DNA from: Pseudomonadota bacterium
GTDB lineage: Bacteria > Pseudomonadota > Gammaproteobacteria > Burkholderiales > Burkholderiaceae_C
Assembly (NCBI GenBank): GCA_020161065.1
Contig: JAIUPH010000029.1
Coordinates: 1-60,239 of the forward strand
Length of the DNA: 60,239 nucleotides
Reading direction: 5' to 3'
Shown: positions 37,708 to 45,950 of the stretch, piece after piece
Position numbering within the stretch: the stretch's first letter is position 1
Layout of the letters: each line of letters starts with the position of its first letter
Position numbers and translations under genes: made by a program
Notes under the pieces: model-generated
The model's input: the letters and a program-made list of their open reading frames with translations, nothing else
The model's database searches: none
What the model was told of the DNA's origin: nothing

Positions 37708-39279
37708 ATGTTGGACGACGCCATCAAGGCGCAGCTGGCCGGCTACTTCGAGCGCATCACCCAGCCCGTGGAGCTGATCGCCAGCCTCGACGATTCGCAG
37801 GGCGCGGCCGAGATCCGCGAGCTGCTCACCGAAATCGCCGCCGTAGCGCCGGCGAAGATCAGTGCGCGCTTCGATGGCCGCTTCGAGCGCAAGCCCTCGT
37901 TCCAGATCACCCGCGCCGGCCACGACATGGGCGTGCACTTCGCCGCCGTGCCGATGGGTCACGAGTTCACCTCGCTGCTGCTGGCGCTGCTGTGGGCCGG
38001 CGGCCATCCGCCCAAGGTGGAGCCGGCGGTGGTCGAGCAGATCCAGGCGCTGCAAGGCGACTACCGCTTCGACACCTTCATGAGCCTGAGCTGCCACAAC
38101 TGCCCCGACGTGGTTCAGGCGATGAACCTGATGGCGGTGCTCAACCCGCGCGTGCGCGCGGTGGCCATCGACGGCGCGCTGTTCCAGGCCGAGGTTGAAC
38201 AGCGGCAGATCATGGCCGTGCCCAGCGTCTTGCTCGACGGCGAAGTGTTCGGCCACGGCCGCATGGAGCTGGGCGAAATCCTCGCCAAGCTCGACACCGG
38301 CACGGCGGCGCGCGAAGCCGCCGAGCTGCAGCAGCGCGCGCCCTACGAGGTGCTGATCATCGGCGGCGGCCCGGCCGGCGCCGCGGCCGCGGTGTATGCG
38401 GCGCGCAAGGGCATCCGCACCGGCCTGGTGGCCGAGCGCCTGGGCGGCCAGACCATGGACACGCTGGGCATCGAGAACTTCATCTCGGTGCGGCAGACCG
38501 AAGGCCCGGCCTTCGCCGCCGCGCTGGAAGCCCACGTGCGCCAATACGAGGTCGACGTCATCGCCCGCCAGCGCGTCACGCGGCTGGAGCCGGCCGCTCG
38601 CATGGGCGGTTATGCCACCGTCACGCTGGACAACGGCGCGCAGCTGCAGGGCCGCACCGTGATCCTGGCCACCGGCGCGCGCTGGCGCAACGTCAACGTG
38701 CCCGGCGAGCAGCAGTACCGCACCAAGGGCGTGGCCTACTGCCCGCACTGCGACGGCCCGCTGTTCAAGGGCAAGGACGTGGCGGTGATCGGCGGCGGCA
38801 ACTCCGGCGTCGAAGCGGCGATCGACCTCGCCGGCGTGGTGCGCAACGTCACGCTGCTGGAGTTCGACACCAAGCTGCGCGCCGACCAGGTGCTGGTGGA
38901 CAAGCTCAAGAGCCTGCCCAACGTGACGGTCCACCTCAACGCGCAGACCACCGAGATCACCGGCGACGACCACAAGATGAACGGCCTGGCCTACCGCGAC
39001 CGCGCCAGCGGCGCCGAGCACCAGCTCGACCTGGCCGGCGTCTTCGTGCAGATCGGCCTGGTGCCCAACACCGAGTTCCTGAAGGGCACGCTGGAGCTCA
39101 GCCGATTCGGCGAGATCATCGTCGACGCCAAGTGCCACACCAGCGTGCCCGGCGTCTTCGCCGCCGGCGACGCGACGACCGTGCCGTACAAGCAGATCAT
39201 CATCGCCACCGGCGAAGGCGCCAAGGCCGCGCTGAGCGCTTTCGACTACCTGATCCGCACCAGCGCGCCGGCGGCCTGA
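37708..39279 (+). CDS. ahpF: Alkyl hydroperoxide reductase, flavoprotein subunit
   Basis: The 523-residue protein has an N-terminal tandem thioredoxin-like domain with the CxxC pair Cys129/Cys132 (SCHNC). A thioredoxin-reductase-like body follows: FAD motif [15 protein letters not shown], redox pair Cys345/Cys348 in [13 protein letters not shown] motif [15 protein letters not shown], and a final [10 protein letters not shown]. The cysteine numbering equals that of E. coli AhpF. It passes electrons from NADH to AhpC. It lies 121 bases after ahpC, across a hairpin. Confidence 0.96.
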   Translation: MLDDAIKAQLAGYFERITQPVELIASLDDSQGAAEIRELLTEIAAVAPAKISARFDGRFERKPSFQITRAGHDMGVHFAAVPMGHEFTSLLLALLWAGGHPPKVEPAVVEQIQALQGDYRFDTFMSLSCHNCPDVVQAMNLMAVLNPRVRAVAIDGALFQAEVEQRQIMAVPSVLLDGEVFGHGRMELGEILAKLDTGTAAREAAELQQRAPYEVLIIGGGPAGAAAAVYAARKGIRTGLVAERLGGQTMDTLGIENFISVRQTEGPAFAAALEAHVRQYEVDVIARQRVTRLEPAARMGGYATVTLDNGAQLQGRTVILATGARWRNVNVPGEQQYRTKGVAYCPHCDGPLFKGKDVAVIGGGNSGVEAAIDLAGVVRNVTLLEFDTKLRADQVLVDKLKSLPNVTVHLNAQTTEITGDDHKMNGLAYRDRASGAEHQLDLAGVFVQIGLVPNTEFLKGTLELSRFGEIIVDAKCHTSVPGVFAAGDATTVPYKQIIIATGEGAKAALSAFDYLIRTSAPAA

Positions 39280-39281
39280 TC

Positions 39282-39313
39282 AGCGCTGGCGCGGCGGCGC
39301 CGGCCCCAGCGCT
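39282..39313. terminator. Bidirectional hairpin terminator between ahpF and vapC
   Basis: AGCGCTGG (39282-39289) pairs perfectly with CCAGCGCT (39306-39313), with GC-rich inner sequence. It lies between two convergent stops and touches the vapC stop. No T tract is present on either side, so it is a candidate only. Confidence 0.4.
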
Positions 39314-39741
39314 CAGGCGCGCAGCAGTTCGAAGCGCAGACCGGCGAAGCGCTCGAAGTCGCGGTCGAACGAGACCAGCGTCGCGCCGTGCTCGATGGCC
39401 AGCGCTGCGAGGTGCGCGTCGTTGCTGAGGTTGCCGGCCATGCCGGCACCGACCAGCAGGCGCCGCAGCACCGGCCAATGGTGCGGCGTGGCTTCCAGCA
39501 CCTGCGCCTGGGGCGCGGCCAGCCAGTCATCAACGACCGCCAGCGCGTCGTCCATCGCCAGCGGCTGCGCCAGGATGCCGCGCCGCGTGGCCAGCCGCAC
39601 GAAGCCGACCAGCGCCAGCCAGGCGAAGCCGAGGCCCGCCGCGGACGACAGGCCCTCTTCCAGGCAGGCCCGCGCAATGGCGTGTTCGCCGCTGTCGGCG
39701 TTGACGGCGTGCAGCAGAACGTTGGTGTCGACGAGCCTCAT
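39313..39741 (-). CDS. vapC: VapC-type PIN domain toxin
   Basis: The 142-residue PIN-domain ribonuclease begins MRLVDTNVLLHAV, with the first catalytic Asp at residue 5. Later acidic residues lie in NDAHLAALAIEHGATLVSFDRDF. Length and layout match VapC toxins. It overlaps the upstream antitoxin stop (ATGA), which is the usual vapBC order. The toxin would cleave RNA (often tRNA or rRNA) when freed from the antitoxin. All expected acidic residues seem present, so it is probably active. Confidence 0.88.
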   Translation of the reverse strand: MRLVDTNVLLHAVNADSGEHAIARACLEEGLSSAAGLGFAWLALVGFVRLATRRGILAQPLAMDDALAVVDDWLAAPQAQVLEATPHHWPVLRRLLVGAGMAGNLSNDAHLAALAIEHGATLVSFDRDFERFAGLRFELLRA

Positions 39742-40013
39742 CCCGCGCGGCGCCGGCGCCGCTGCAGGCGCGCGACCAGTTCCGCGTCCTCCAGTTCACC
39801 GGCCAATGCGTTGGCCTTGGCCAGGTCGACCAACGGTGAACCCATCTTGAAGCTGCGCTGGACGAACCGCGCCGGAGCGGCGCTGGCCGACGGTTTGCGC
39901 AGGCCGGCCCGCACCGCGTCGTTCAAGGCGTCCTTGAACGAGCGGTCCTGCTCGCGCATGGCGCGCTTCAGCAGCGCCTGGACGTCGGGGTCGAGGGTGA
40001 CGGTGGTCCGCAT
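39738..40013 (-). CDS. vapB: VapB-type antitoxin, ribbon-helix-helix
   Basis: The 91-residue protein begins MRTTVTLDPDVQALLKRAM, a ribbon-helix-helix DNA-binding N-terminus. SFKDALNDAVRAGL and a flexible C-terminal tail that would wrap the toxin follow (VDLAKANALAGELEDAEL). ATG 40013 is chosen because the RHH strand begins there and the operator lies directly upstream; the longer frame to 40094 runs through the operator. It is co-transcribed with vapC and should repress the operon with its toxin. Confidence 0.88.
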   Translation of the reverse strand: MRTTVTLDPDVQALLKRAMREQDRSFKDALNDAVRAGLRKPSASAAPARFVQRSFKMGSPLVDLAKANALAGELEDAELVARLQRRRRRAG

Positions 40014-40016
40014 GGA

Positions 40017-40046
40017 ATCATGATAGCGAGCCGTTGCTGTCATGAT
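40017..40046 (-). promoter_or_regulatory. Candidate VapBC autoregulatory operator
   Basis: ATCATGATAGC (40017-40027) and GCTGTCATGAT (40036-40046) form an inverted repeat with 10 of 11 matching positions around an 8-base spacer. The repeat lies 3 bases upstream of the vapB start. This position and symmetry are what an RHH antitoxin uses for autorepression. It also sits in the leader of the divergent DUF4197 gene at 40080, so that gene could be affected. Confidence 0.72.
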
Positions 40047-40079
40047 GCACGACGGCTCGATCCACGACGAGGCAAGCCC

Positions 40080-40769
40080 ATGACCCGACCCCATCGCCGC
40101 CTGCTGCTGGCCGCTGCCGCCGCGGCGCTGCTGCCGCCGGCGGCCGCGCGCGCGGCCGCCGCGCGGCTGTCCGAGACCGACGCCGCCGGCGGCGTGCGCG
40201 AGGCGCTGGCGCGTGGCGCCGAGGCCGCGGTGGCGCAGCTCGGCCGCACCGACGGCTTTCTCGGCAACCCGCGGCTGCGCATTCCGCTGCCCGGCTACCT
40301 GAACGACGCCGCCAAGCTGATGCGCAAGCTCGGCCAGGGCGAGCGCGTCGACGCGCTGGAGACGGCGATGAACCGCGCCGCCGAGGCCGCGGTGCCCGCC
40401 GCGCGGACCTTGCTGGTGCAGACCGTGAAGGCCATCAGCGTCGAGGACGCGCTGCGCATCGTGAGCGGCGGCGAGACCTCGGTGACGACCTTCTTCGCCA
40501 CCAAGACGCGCGAGCCGCTGACGGCCAAGTTCCTGCCCATCGTCACCCGCGAGACCGAGAAGGTGCGGCTGGCCGACAAGTACAACGCCGTCGCCGGCAA
40601 GGCCGCCGGCTTCGGGCTGCTGAAGGACAAGGACGCCAACCTGCAGCAGTACGTCACCGCCAAGGCACTGGACGGGCTGTATGCGGTGATCGGCGAGGAA
40701 GAAAAGAAGATCCGCCGCGACCCGGTGGGCACCGGCAGCGCGATCCTGCGCAAGGTGTTCGGCGCTTGA
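40080..40769 (+). CDS. DUF4197 domain secreted protein
   Basis: The 229-residue protein has a signal peptide (TRPHRRLLLAAAAAALLPPAAARA) and a helical DUF4197 body with GVREALARGAEAAVAQL, FLGNPRLRIPLPGYL, GGETSVTTFFATKTREPL and TAKALDGLYAVIGEEE. The family is widespread in proteobacteria and has no assigned biochemical role; it is periplasmic by its signal. The vapB operator lies just upstream. It converges with the histidine kinase gene. Confidence 0.87.
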   Translation: MTRPHRRLLLAAAAAALLPPAAARAAAARLSETDAAGGVREALARGAEAAVAQLGRTDGFLGNPRLRIPLPGYLNDAAKLMRKLGQGERVDALETAMNRAAEAAVPAARTLLVQTVKAISVEDALRIVSGGETSVTTFFATKTREPLTAKFLPIVTRETEKVRLADKYNAVAGKAAGFGLLKDKDANLQQYVTAKALDGLYAVIGEEEKKIRRDPVGTGSAILRKVFGA

Positions 40770-40778
40770 GCGCGGCGG

Positions 40779-42638
40779 TCAGCGCAAGCCGAGCTTGAAG
40801 GCGATCATGGCGCGCAGCTTGTTCGGCAGCACCGGCTTGATCAGCAGGTGGTAGTCGTGCGTCAGCGCCTGGTCCTCGTGGCCGCCCAGGCTGCTGCCGG
40901 TGATCATGATGGCCGGCAGCCGCTGGCCCGGCCAGCGCGCGCGCAGCGCCTGCAGCGCGTCGATGCCGGTGCGGTGCTGCGGCAGCCGGAAGTCGACCAG
41001 TGCCAGGTGCGGCGGGCCGGTGTCATGGCCGCCAAGGCCTGCGTGGCCCGTCAACCAGGCCTCCAGCGCTTCCACCGTGTCGAACGACAGCACGCTGGCG
41101 CCCCAGGCCTGCAGCAGCACCACCAGGCCTTCGCGCACGGCCGGCTCGTCTTCGACGACGACGATGCGCTTGCCCTCCAGCGTCAGCCCCAGCGGCGCCT
41201 TCAGGCTGCCGGGGCCGGCCTCGGCGGCGCGCACGGCCTTGCCCGGCGGCACCTCCAGCGTGAACACGGTGCCGTGGCCGGGGCGTGAACGCACGTCCAG
41301 CGGCGCGGCCATCAGCCCGGCCAGGCGCTTGACGATGGCCAGCCCCAGGCCCAGGCCCTTGCGCTGGTGCGGCTCCAGCGGGCGCGTGCTGTTGACCTGG
41401 TAGAACTCGTCGAAGATGCGCGGCAGCGCGGCCTCGGAGATGCCGATGCCGCTGTCCCACACCTGCAGCCGCAGCCGGCCCCGCCAGGGGCGGCAGGCGA
41501 CCAGCACGCCGCCTTCGTCGGTGTAGCGGATGGCGTTGCTGACCAGGTTGCGCAAGATGCGCTCCAGCAGCACCGGGTCGGCCTGCGCCACGTGCTGCTC
41601 GCCGCGGAAGGCCAGCAGCAAGCCTTTCTCGAAGGCCGTCGGCTCGAAGTGCAGGCGCAAGCGGCCGAACAGCTCGCGCATGCGCACCGGCGCGGGGTTG
41701 ACCTCGACGCCGCCGGTGTCGATGCGGGTGATGTCGAGCAGCTCGCCGAACAGGCCTTCCAGCGCGTCCACCGATTCGTTGATGCTGTTGACGAGGCCGG
41801 CCACCTCGGGGTCGCGGCTGCGCTGGCGCAGCGCTTCGGCGAACAGCCCCATCGCGTGCAGCGGCTGGCGCAGGTCGTGGCTGGCGGCCGCGAAGAACTG
41901 CGTCTTGGCGCGGCTGGCCGCTTCGGCCGCGCGGCGCGCGCTCTCGGCGGCGGCCATCTCCACGCGCAACTGGCCGGCCAGCTCTTCGGTGCGCGCCTTG
42001 AGGGCGATGGCCTGGCCGAGCGCGCTGCCATAGGTGCGGCCCATCAGCGCGGTGATGCCGAAGATGATGCTCAGCAGCCCGGCCAGCTGCCAGTGCCAGG
42101 GGTGCTGGCCGTCGCTGGCCACGCGCAGCACCAGCGGCAGCAGCACCACCGCGATGAAGCCGATGAAGATGCGCGGCTGCGACGACAGCAACTGCACCGA
42201 GGCCATGCAGTAGGTGAAGACGATGAAGATCAGCCCCAGCCCGTGGTACGGCGTGCCCTGGCCCCAGAACAGCCAGGCCGCCAGCCCCCACAGCGCACCC
42301 TGGCTGAGCACCAGCGCGCGCCAGCTGCGGCGCCAGCGCAGCAGGGTCTGGCTGTCGGCATCGGGCCGGCGCCGGTAGCGCAGGTAATGCAGCAGCCGCG
42401 CCGTCCACAGCGCGACGCTGGGCAGCGCCCAGCCTAGCAGCAGCGGCCAGGGCGCCAGGCCTTGGTACATGCCGACGATCAGCGCGATGCCGATGCCGTT
42501 GCCGGTGAGCGTGGCCGGCGACTGCTGCATCAGCGCGCGCAGGTGGTCGAGGTCGCGCTGGCGCGCGCGCGCCAGCGCGTCGGCCGGCGGGCCGACGACC
42601 GGCCCCACCGGCTCAGCCGGTGGGGCCGGCGCCGTCAT
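40779..42638 (-). CDS. Hybrid histidine kinase with C-terminal receiver domain
   Basis: The 619-residue protein has about six N-terminal transmembrane segments (residues 45-205) forming an integral membrane sensor. A coiled linker is followed by the H-box FFAAASHDLRQPLHAMG, a HATPase domain (LVSNAIRYTDEGG; DSGIGI; KGLGLGLAIVKRL) and a receiver domain (IVVVEDEPAVREGL; phosphoacceptor Asp in LALVDFRLPQ). It follows the LuxR-type regulator gene and overlaps it by 26 bases, so they form a two-component pair. This architecture is common in Burkholderiales; the signal is unknown. Confidence 0.88.
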   Translation of the reverse strand: MTAPAPPAEPVGPVVGPPADALARARQRDLDHLRALMQQSPATLTGNGIGIALIVGMYQGLAPWPLLLGWALPSVALWTARLLHYLRYRRRPDADSQTLLRWRRSWRALVLSQGALWGLAAWLFWGQGTPYHGLGLIFIVFTYCMASVQLLSSQPRIFIGFIAVVLLPLVLRVASDGQHPWHWQLAGLLSIIFGITALMGRTYGSALGQAIALKARTEELAGQLRVEMAAAESARRAAEAASRAKTQFFAAASHDLRQPLHAMGLFAEALRQRSRDPEVAGLVNSINESVDALEGLFGELLDITRIDTGGVEVNPAPVRMRELFGRLRLHFEPTAFEKGLLLAFRGEQHVAQADPVLLERILRNLVSNAIRYTDEGGVLVACRPWRGRLRLQVWDSGIGISEAALPRIFDEFYQVNSTRPLEPHQRKGLGLGLAIVKRLAGLMAAPLDVRSRPGHGTVFTLEVPPGKAVRAAEAGPGSLKAPLGLTLEGKRIVVVEDEPAVREGLVVLLQAWGASVLSFDTVEALEAWLTGHAGLGGHDTGPPHLALVDFRLPQHRTGIDALQALRARWPGQRLPAIMITGSSLGGHEDQALTHDYHLLIKPVLPNKLRAMIAFKLGLR

Positions 42639-43389
42639 CGGCGGCGGCAGCGTCGTCGCCGCGCGGCTGTGCCGACGCCATCTGCGTCATCTGGCTGACC
42701 GCCAGCACCGCCTGCGTGCGCGTGCTGACGCCCAAAGCGCGCAGCACGGCGGCGACGTGGTCCTTGACGGTCTCCACCGAGAGCTTCAATTCGCGCGCGA
42801 TCAGCTTGTTCGGCAGGCCCTTGAGCAGCAGCGCCAGCACCTCGGCCTGGCGCGGCGTCAGCCCGACGCTGGCCAGCGCCTGAAGCTGCTGGTGGCTTTC
42901 GGCGCGCGCGCGCGGGCCCAGCGGCGGCGCGGCGCGCGTTTGCATCACCGCCGGCGCGGTGTCTTCCTCGTCGCTGGGGCGGGCGCTGGGCAGCAGGCCC
43001 AGCATCATCGGCGGCACGTACAGGCCGCCCGACATCACGGTGTTCAGCGCCTCGGTCAGCTGCGCCTGCGACGAGCGCTTGGGCACGAAGCCCATCGCGC
43101 CGAGGTCGATGGCGCGGATCACGTCGCTGGTGCGCTCTGACGCCGAGACCACCACCACCGGCAGCGCCGGGTAGGCCTGGCGCAGTTCCACCAGCAGGTC
43201 GAAGCCGCTGGTGTCGCCCAGCGCCAGGTCGAGCAGCAGCAGGTCGTGGTCGGCATTGCGGCTCAGCACGGCGCGCGCCGCGGCGGCGCTGTCGACGCCT
43301 TCGACGACCACGTCCTCGCCCAGGCCGCGAATCACGGTCTGCAGCGCCGACAGGATCAGGGGATGGTCATCGACCAGCAGCACTTTCAT
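42613..43389 (-). CDS. NarL/FixJ family response regulator
   Basis: The 258-residue regulator begins MKVLLVDDHPLI and has a receiver domain with the phosphoacceptor Asp54 (LLLLDLALGD) and a conserved Lys in VPKRSS. A LuxR-type HTH near the C-terminus reads GLTPRQAEVLALLLKGLPNKLIAREL and VKDHVAAVLRALGV in two segments. ATG 43389 is favoured over ATG 43419 because the receiver starts there. Its gene overlaps that of the hybrid kinase, the likely phosphodonor. A low-complexity Asp/Ala tail ends the protein. Confidence 0.9.
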   Translation of the reverse strand: MKVLLVDDHPLILSALQTVIRGLGEDVVVEGVDSAAAARAVLSRNADHDLLLLDLALGDTSGFDLLVELRQAYPALPVVVVSASERTSDVIRAIDLGAMGFVPKRSSQAQLTEALNTVMSGGLYVPPMMLGLLPSARPSDEEDTAPAVMQTRAAPPLGPRARAESHQQLQALASVGLTPRQAEVLALLLKGLPNKLIARELKLSVETVKDHVAAVLRALGVSTRTQAVLAVSQMTQMASAQPRGDDAAAADDGAGPTG

Positions 43390-43479
43390 CGCAGCCTCGA
43401 CTCGTTCGCGCCGCGGCATGCTAAGGCAGGCACCGCCCGCCGCGCGGCCCCCTGATTGGGGAAGATTGGGGGAAGGCGC

Positions 43480-43932
43480 CTAGGTGAAGCGGCGCGACAG
43501 CGATTCGGCCACGCACACCGGCTTGGTCCCGCCTTCGACTTCCATCGTCACCTCGACGGTGAGCTGGGCGCCGCCGGGCAGCGGTTCGAAGGCCATCAGC
43601 TTGAAGCGCCCGCGCAGGCGCGCGCCGCATTTCACCGGCGCCGGGAAGCGCACCTTGCCGAGGCCGTAGTTGATGCCCATGCGCACGTCGTCGACGGCGA
43701 AGGCCGTCCGCGACAGCTCGGGCAGCAGGCTCAGCGTGAGAAAGCCGTGCGCCACGGTGCCGCCGTAAGGCCCCTGCGCGGCGCGCTCGGCGTCGACGTG
43801 GATCCACTGGTGGTCGCCGGTGGCCTGCGCGAAGAGGTCGATGCGGGCCTGGTCGACCGTCAGCCAGTCGCTGAGGCCGATCTCGCTGCCGATGCGGGCG
43901 GCCAGATCCTGCAGGTGGGCGAAGTGGTTCAT
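43480..43932 (-). CDS. MaoC family (R)-specific hydratase-like protein
   Basis: The 150-residue hotdog-fold protein has the hydratase 2 motif FAQATGDHQWIHVDAERA with catalytic Asp and His. GGTVAHGFLTLSLLPEL and GINYGLGKVRFPAPV follow. Such enzymes hydrate enoyl-CoA to (R)-3-hydroxyacyl-CoA, for example for polyhydroxyalkanoate synthesis. The start overlaps the stop of the ParA-like gene (ATGA), an odd partner for a lipid enzyme. Confidence 0.87.
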   Translation of the reverse strand: MNHFAHLQDLAARIGSEIGLSDWLTVDQARIDLFAQATGDHQWIHVDAERAAQGPYGGTVAHGFLTLSLLPELSRTAFAVDDVRMGINYGLGKVRFPAPVKCGARLRGRFKLMAFEPLPGGAQLTVEVTMEVEGGTKPVCVAESLSRRFT

Positions 43933-44546
43933 CGGCTGAGCCATGCGGTCAAGGGCTGCCATTGTTCCAGGTCGCGTTCGACGCGGCTGGGCGCCACGTC
44001 CCACAGCGTCAGGCCGTGGGCGGCCAGCTGCACGTAGTTCTGCGTGTCGCGCAGCCAGGCGATCACGGGCACCGGCAGCGTCGCCAGGTACTGGTGGAGC
44101 TGCTCGTTGGACAGCGTGTGCTCCTTCACGCGCATGGCCACCAGGCCGGTGGCGATGTCGGCGGCGCGGCGGTGCTCGCGCAGCAGCGCGACGAAGGCAT
44201 GCGTGGCCTGGATGTCGAACAGGCTGGGCTGCAGCGGAATGAGCACGCGGTCGGCGATCTTCAGCACCGCCTCCAGCCGCTTGCCGCGCAGGCCGGCGGG
44301 CGTGTCCAGCACCACGTGGGTGGTGCCCTTGGGCGGCCGCACGATGTGGTCGGAGGCCACGTCCCAGCCGCGGATGGCCGGCAGCGCCGGCGGCCGCAGC
44401 GCCAGCCACTGGCGCGCCGACTGCTGGCGGTCGACGTCGCCCAGCATCACCGCACGACCCTGCCGCGCCAGCCACCCAGCCACGTTGGTGGCCAGCGTGC
44501 TCTTGCCCACGCCGCCCTTCGGGTTGGCGATCACGATGACCGGCAT
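43929..44546 (-). CDS. ParA family ATPase, orphan
   Basis: The 205-residue deviant Walker ATPase begins MPVIVIANPKGGVGKSTLAT, with the signature Lys10 and Walker Lys15. It has DVDRQQSARQWL (Walker A') and VVLDTPAG (Walker B). It resembles small ParA/MinD-like proteins that position cargo such as plasmids, chemoreceptor clusters or storage granules. There is no parB next to it. It is coupled to a MaoC hydratase gene. If MaoC serves polyhydroxyalkanoate synthesis, granule positioning would be one idea (inference). Start 44546 is chosen over 44573. Confidence 0.85.
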   Translation of the reverse strand: MPVIVIANPKGGVGKSTLATNVAGWLARQGRAVMLGDVDRQQSARQWLALRPPALPAIRGWDVASDHIVRPPKGTTHVVLDTPAGLRGKRLEAVLKIADRVLIPLQPSLFDIQATHAFVALLREHRRAADIATGLVAMRVKEHTLSNEQLHQYLATLPVPVIAWLRDTQNYVQLAAHGLTLWDVAPSRVERDLEQWQPLTAWLSR

Positions 44547-44621
44547 CCTTGCCTCCTGCGCACAGGGGGGCAATGGTAGCCGCGCGGGGTGGCGCTCAGG
44601 CCGCGGTCAGTTGGCCGGCGC

Positions 44622-45584
44622 TCAGGCCAGGCTGGCGGGATCGAAGTTGGCGCCGCACAGCACCACGGCCACGCGTTCGTGCGGCTGCGGCCGCAACGCG
44701 CCCGACCACAGCGCGGCCGGCCCCAGCGCGGCCGCCGGTTCCACCGCCAGGCGATAGTCGCGCCACAGGCGCTGCTGGGCGGCGCGGATCGCCTCGTCGG
44801 GCAGCAGCAGGCTGCCGTCCACCCAGCGCTGGCTGATGTCCCAGGCGATGCTGCCGATGCGCTGCGCGCCCAGCGAGTCGGCGGCCACGCCGGCCACCGC
44901 CACGTCAACCGGCCGGCCCTGCTGGCGCGCGGCGTGCAGCGTGGGCGCGCGCTCGGGCTCCAGCGCCTCGACGCGGCAACGCCCGGCGCACCAGGCGGCG
45001 ATGCCGGCCACCAGCCCGCCGCCGCCCACGCTGACGAGCAGCCGGTCGGGCAGGGCGCCGGCGTCGGCTTCGATCTCGGCGGCCAGCGTGCCGGCGCCGA
45101 TCACCACCTCGCTCTGGTCGTAGGCGTGCATCAGCAGCGCGCCGGTCTCGCGCTGGCGCGCCTGGCAGGCGGCCAGCGCCTCGGCGTAGACGGCGCCCCG
45201 GACGTTGACGGTGGCGCCCAGGGCGGCCAGCGCGGCGCGCTTGGCGGGTGTCGAGACCTCGGGCAGGAAGACCTCGCAAGGCACGCCCAGCGCGCGCGCG
45301 GCGGTGGCCACCGCAATGCCGGCGTTGCCGCCGGAGGCCACCACCACGCCGGCCGGCGGCAGCGGCAGGCTGCGCATGCGGTTGAACATGCCGCGCGCCT
45401 TGAAGCTGCCGCCGATCTGCAAGTGCTCCAGCTTGAGCCAGACCTCGGCCACGTCCAGCCCCAGCGCGCGGCCGGGCAGCCGCCACAGCGGCGTGCGGCG
45501 CACGTCGGCGGCGATGCGCGCGGCCGCCTGCTCGATCTGCCGGCGCAGCGCGCCGGCGTCGGCCGCGGCGTCGGCGCTCAGCAT
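44622..45584 (-). CDS. Threonine/serine dehydratase-like PLP enzyme
   Basis: The 320-residue fold-type II PLP enzyme has the Schiff-base lysine in GGSFKARGMFN (Lys62), the loop VVASGGNAGIAVATAA, and the phosphate-binding tetraglycine SVGGGGLVAG. It lacks the C-terminal ACT regulatory domain, so it is the catabolic/serine-racemase-like type. It deaminates threonine or serine to the keto acid. The final segment VVLCGANFDPASL is typical. It overlaps the gene for a small cysteine-rich secreted protein by seven bases. Confidence 0.87.
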   Translation of the reverse strand: MLSADAAADAGALRRQIEQAAARIAADVRRTPLWRLPGRALGLDVAEVWLKLEHLQIGGSFKARGMFNRMRSLPLPPAGVVVASGGNAGIAVATAARALGVPCEVFLPEVSTPAKRAALAALGATVNVRGAVYAEALAACQARQRETGALLMHAYDQSEVVIGAGTLAAEIEADAGALPDRLLVSVGGGGLVAGIAAWCAGRCRVEALEPERAPTLHAARQQGRPVDVAVAGVAADSLGAQRIGSIAWDISQRWVDGSLLLPDEAIRAAQQRLWRDYRLAVEPAAALGPAALWSGALRPQPHERVAVVLCGANFDPASLA

Positions 45585-45853
45585 CCGCGGATGCACTCTT
45601 GCTTGCATTCCTCCAGCTTCTTGGCGTCGCCCTTCTTGTCGCTGCTGTTCGACTTGCGGGCGTCGCAGGTCTGGCGGCACTCGGTCACCTTGGCGGGCTG
45701 GCAGCGCGGGCTCTGGTCGACCACGTTGGCGGCCGGCGGCACCGGCGGCTTGGCCGGGCCGACGTCGCCGGCGGCGAAGGCGGCGCCGCCGATCGCCGCG
45801 GCGATCAGGCCAAAGGCCAGCGAACGAAGGGCGTGGTGCAAAGGCTTGGACAT
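45578..45853 (-). CDS. Small secreted cysteine-rich protein with twin CX3C motifs
   Basis: The 91-residue protein has a signal peptide (MSKPLHHALRSLAFGLIAAA ending AAFAAGD). The mature part of about 60 residues has six cysteines: RCQ, ECRQTC, ECKQEC and the terminal RGC. Two CX3C motifs are separated by a lysine/serine-rich stretch (SNSSDKKGDAKKLE). The spacing recalls twin-CX3C helical hairpins held by disulfides, but no homology is claimed. I do not recognise a family. It overlaps the dehydratase gene. Confidence 0.7.
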   Translation of the reverse strand: MSKPLHHALRSLAFGLIAAAIGGAAFAAGDVGPAKPPVPPAANVVDQSPRCQPAKVTECRQTCDARKSNSSDKKGDAKKLEECKQECIRGC

Positions 45854-45950
45854 GACGGCATCTTTCGCGAGGGGGAGATCGCGACAGTCTAGCGAGCCGC
45901 CGCCGCGGCCGATGCCTCGAAATGCGCCGCTTTGGCTACCATGCTCGCGC

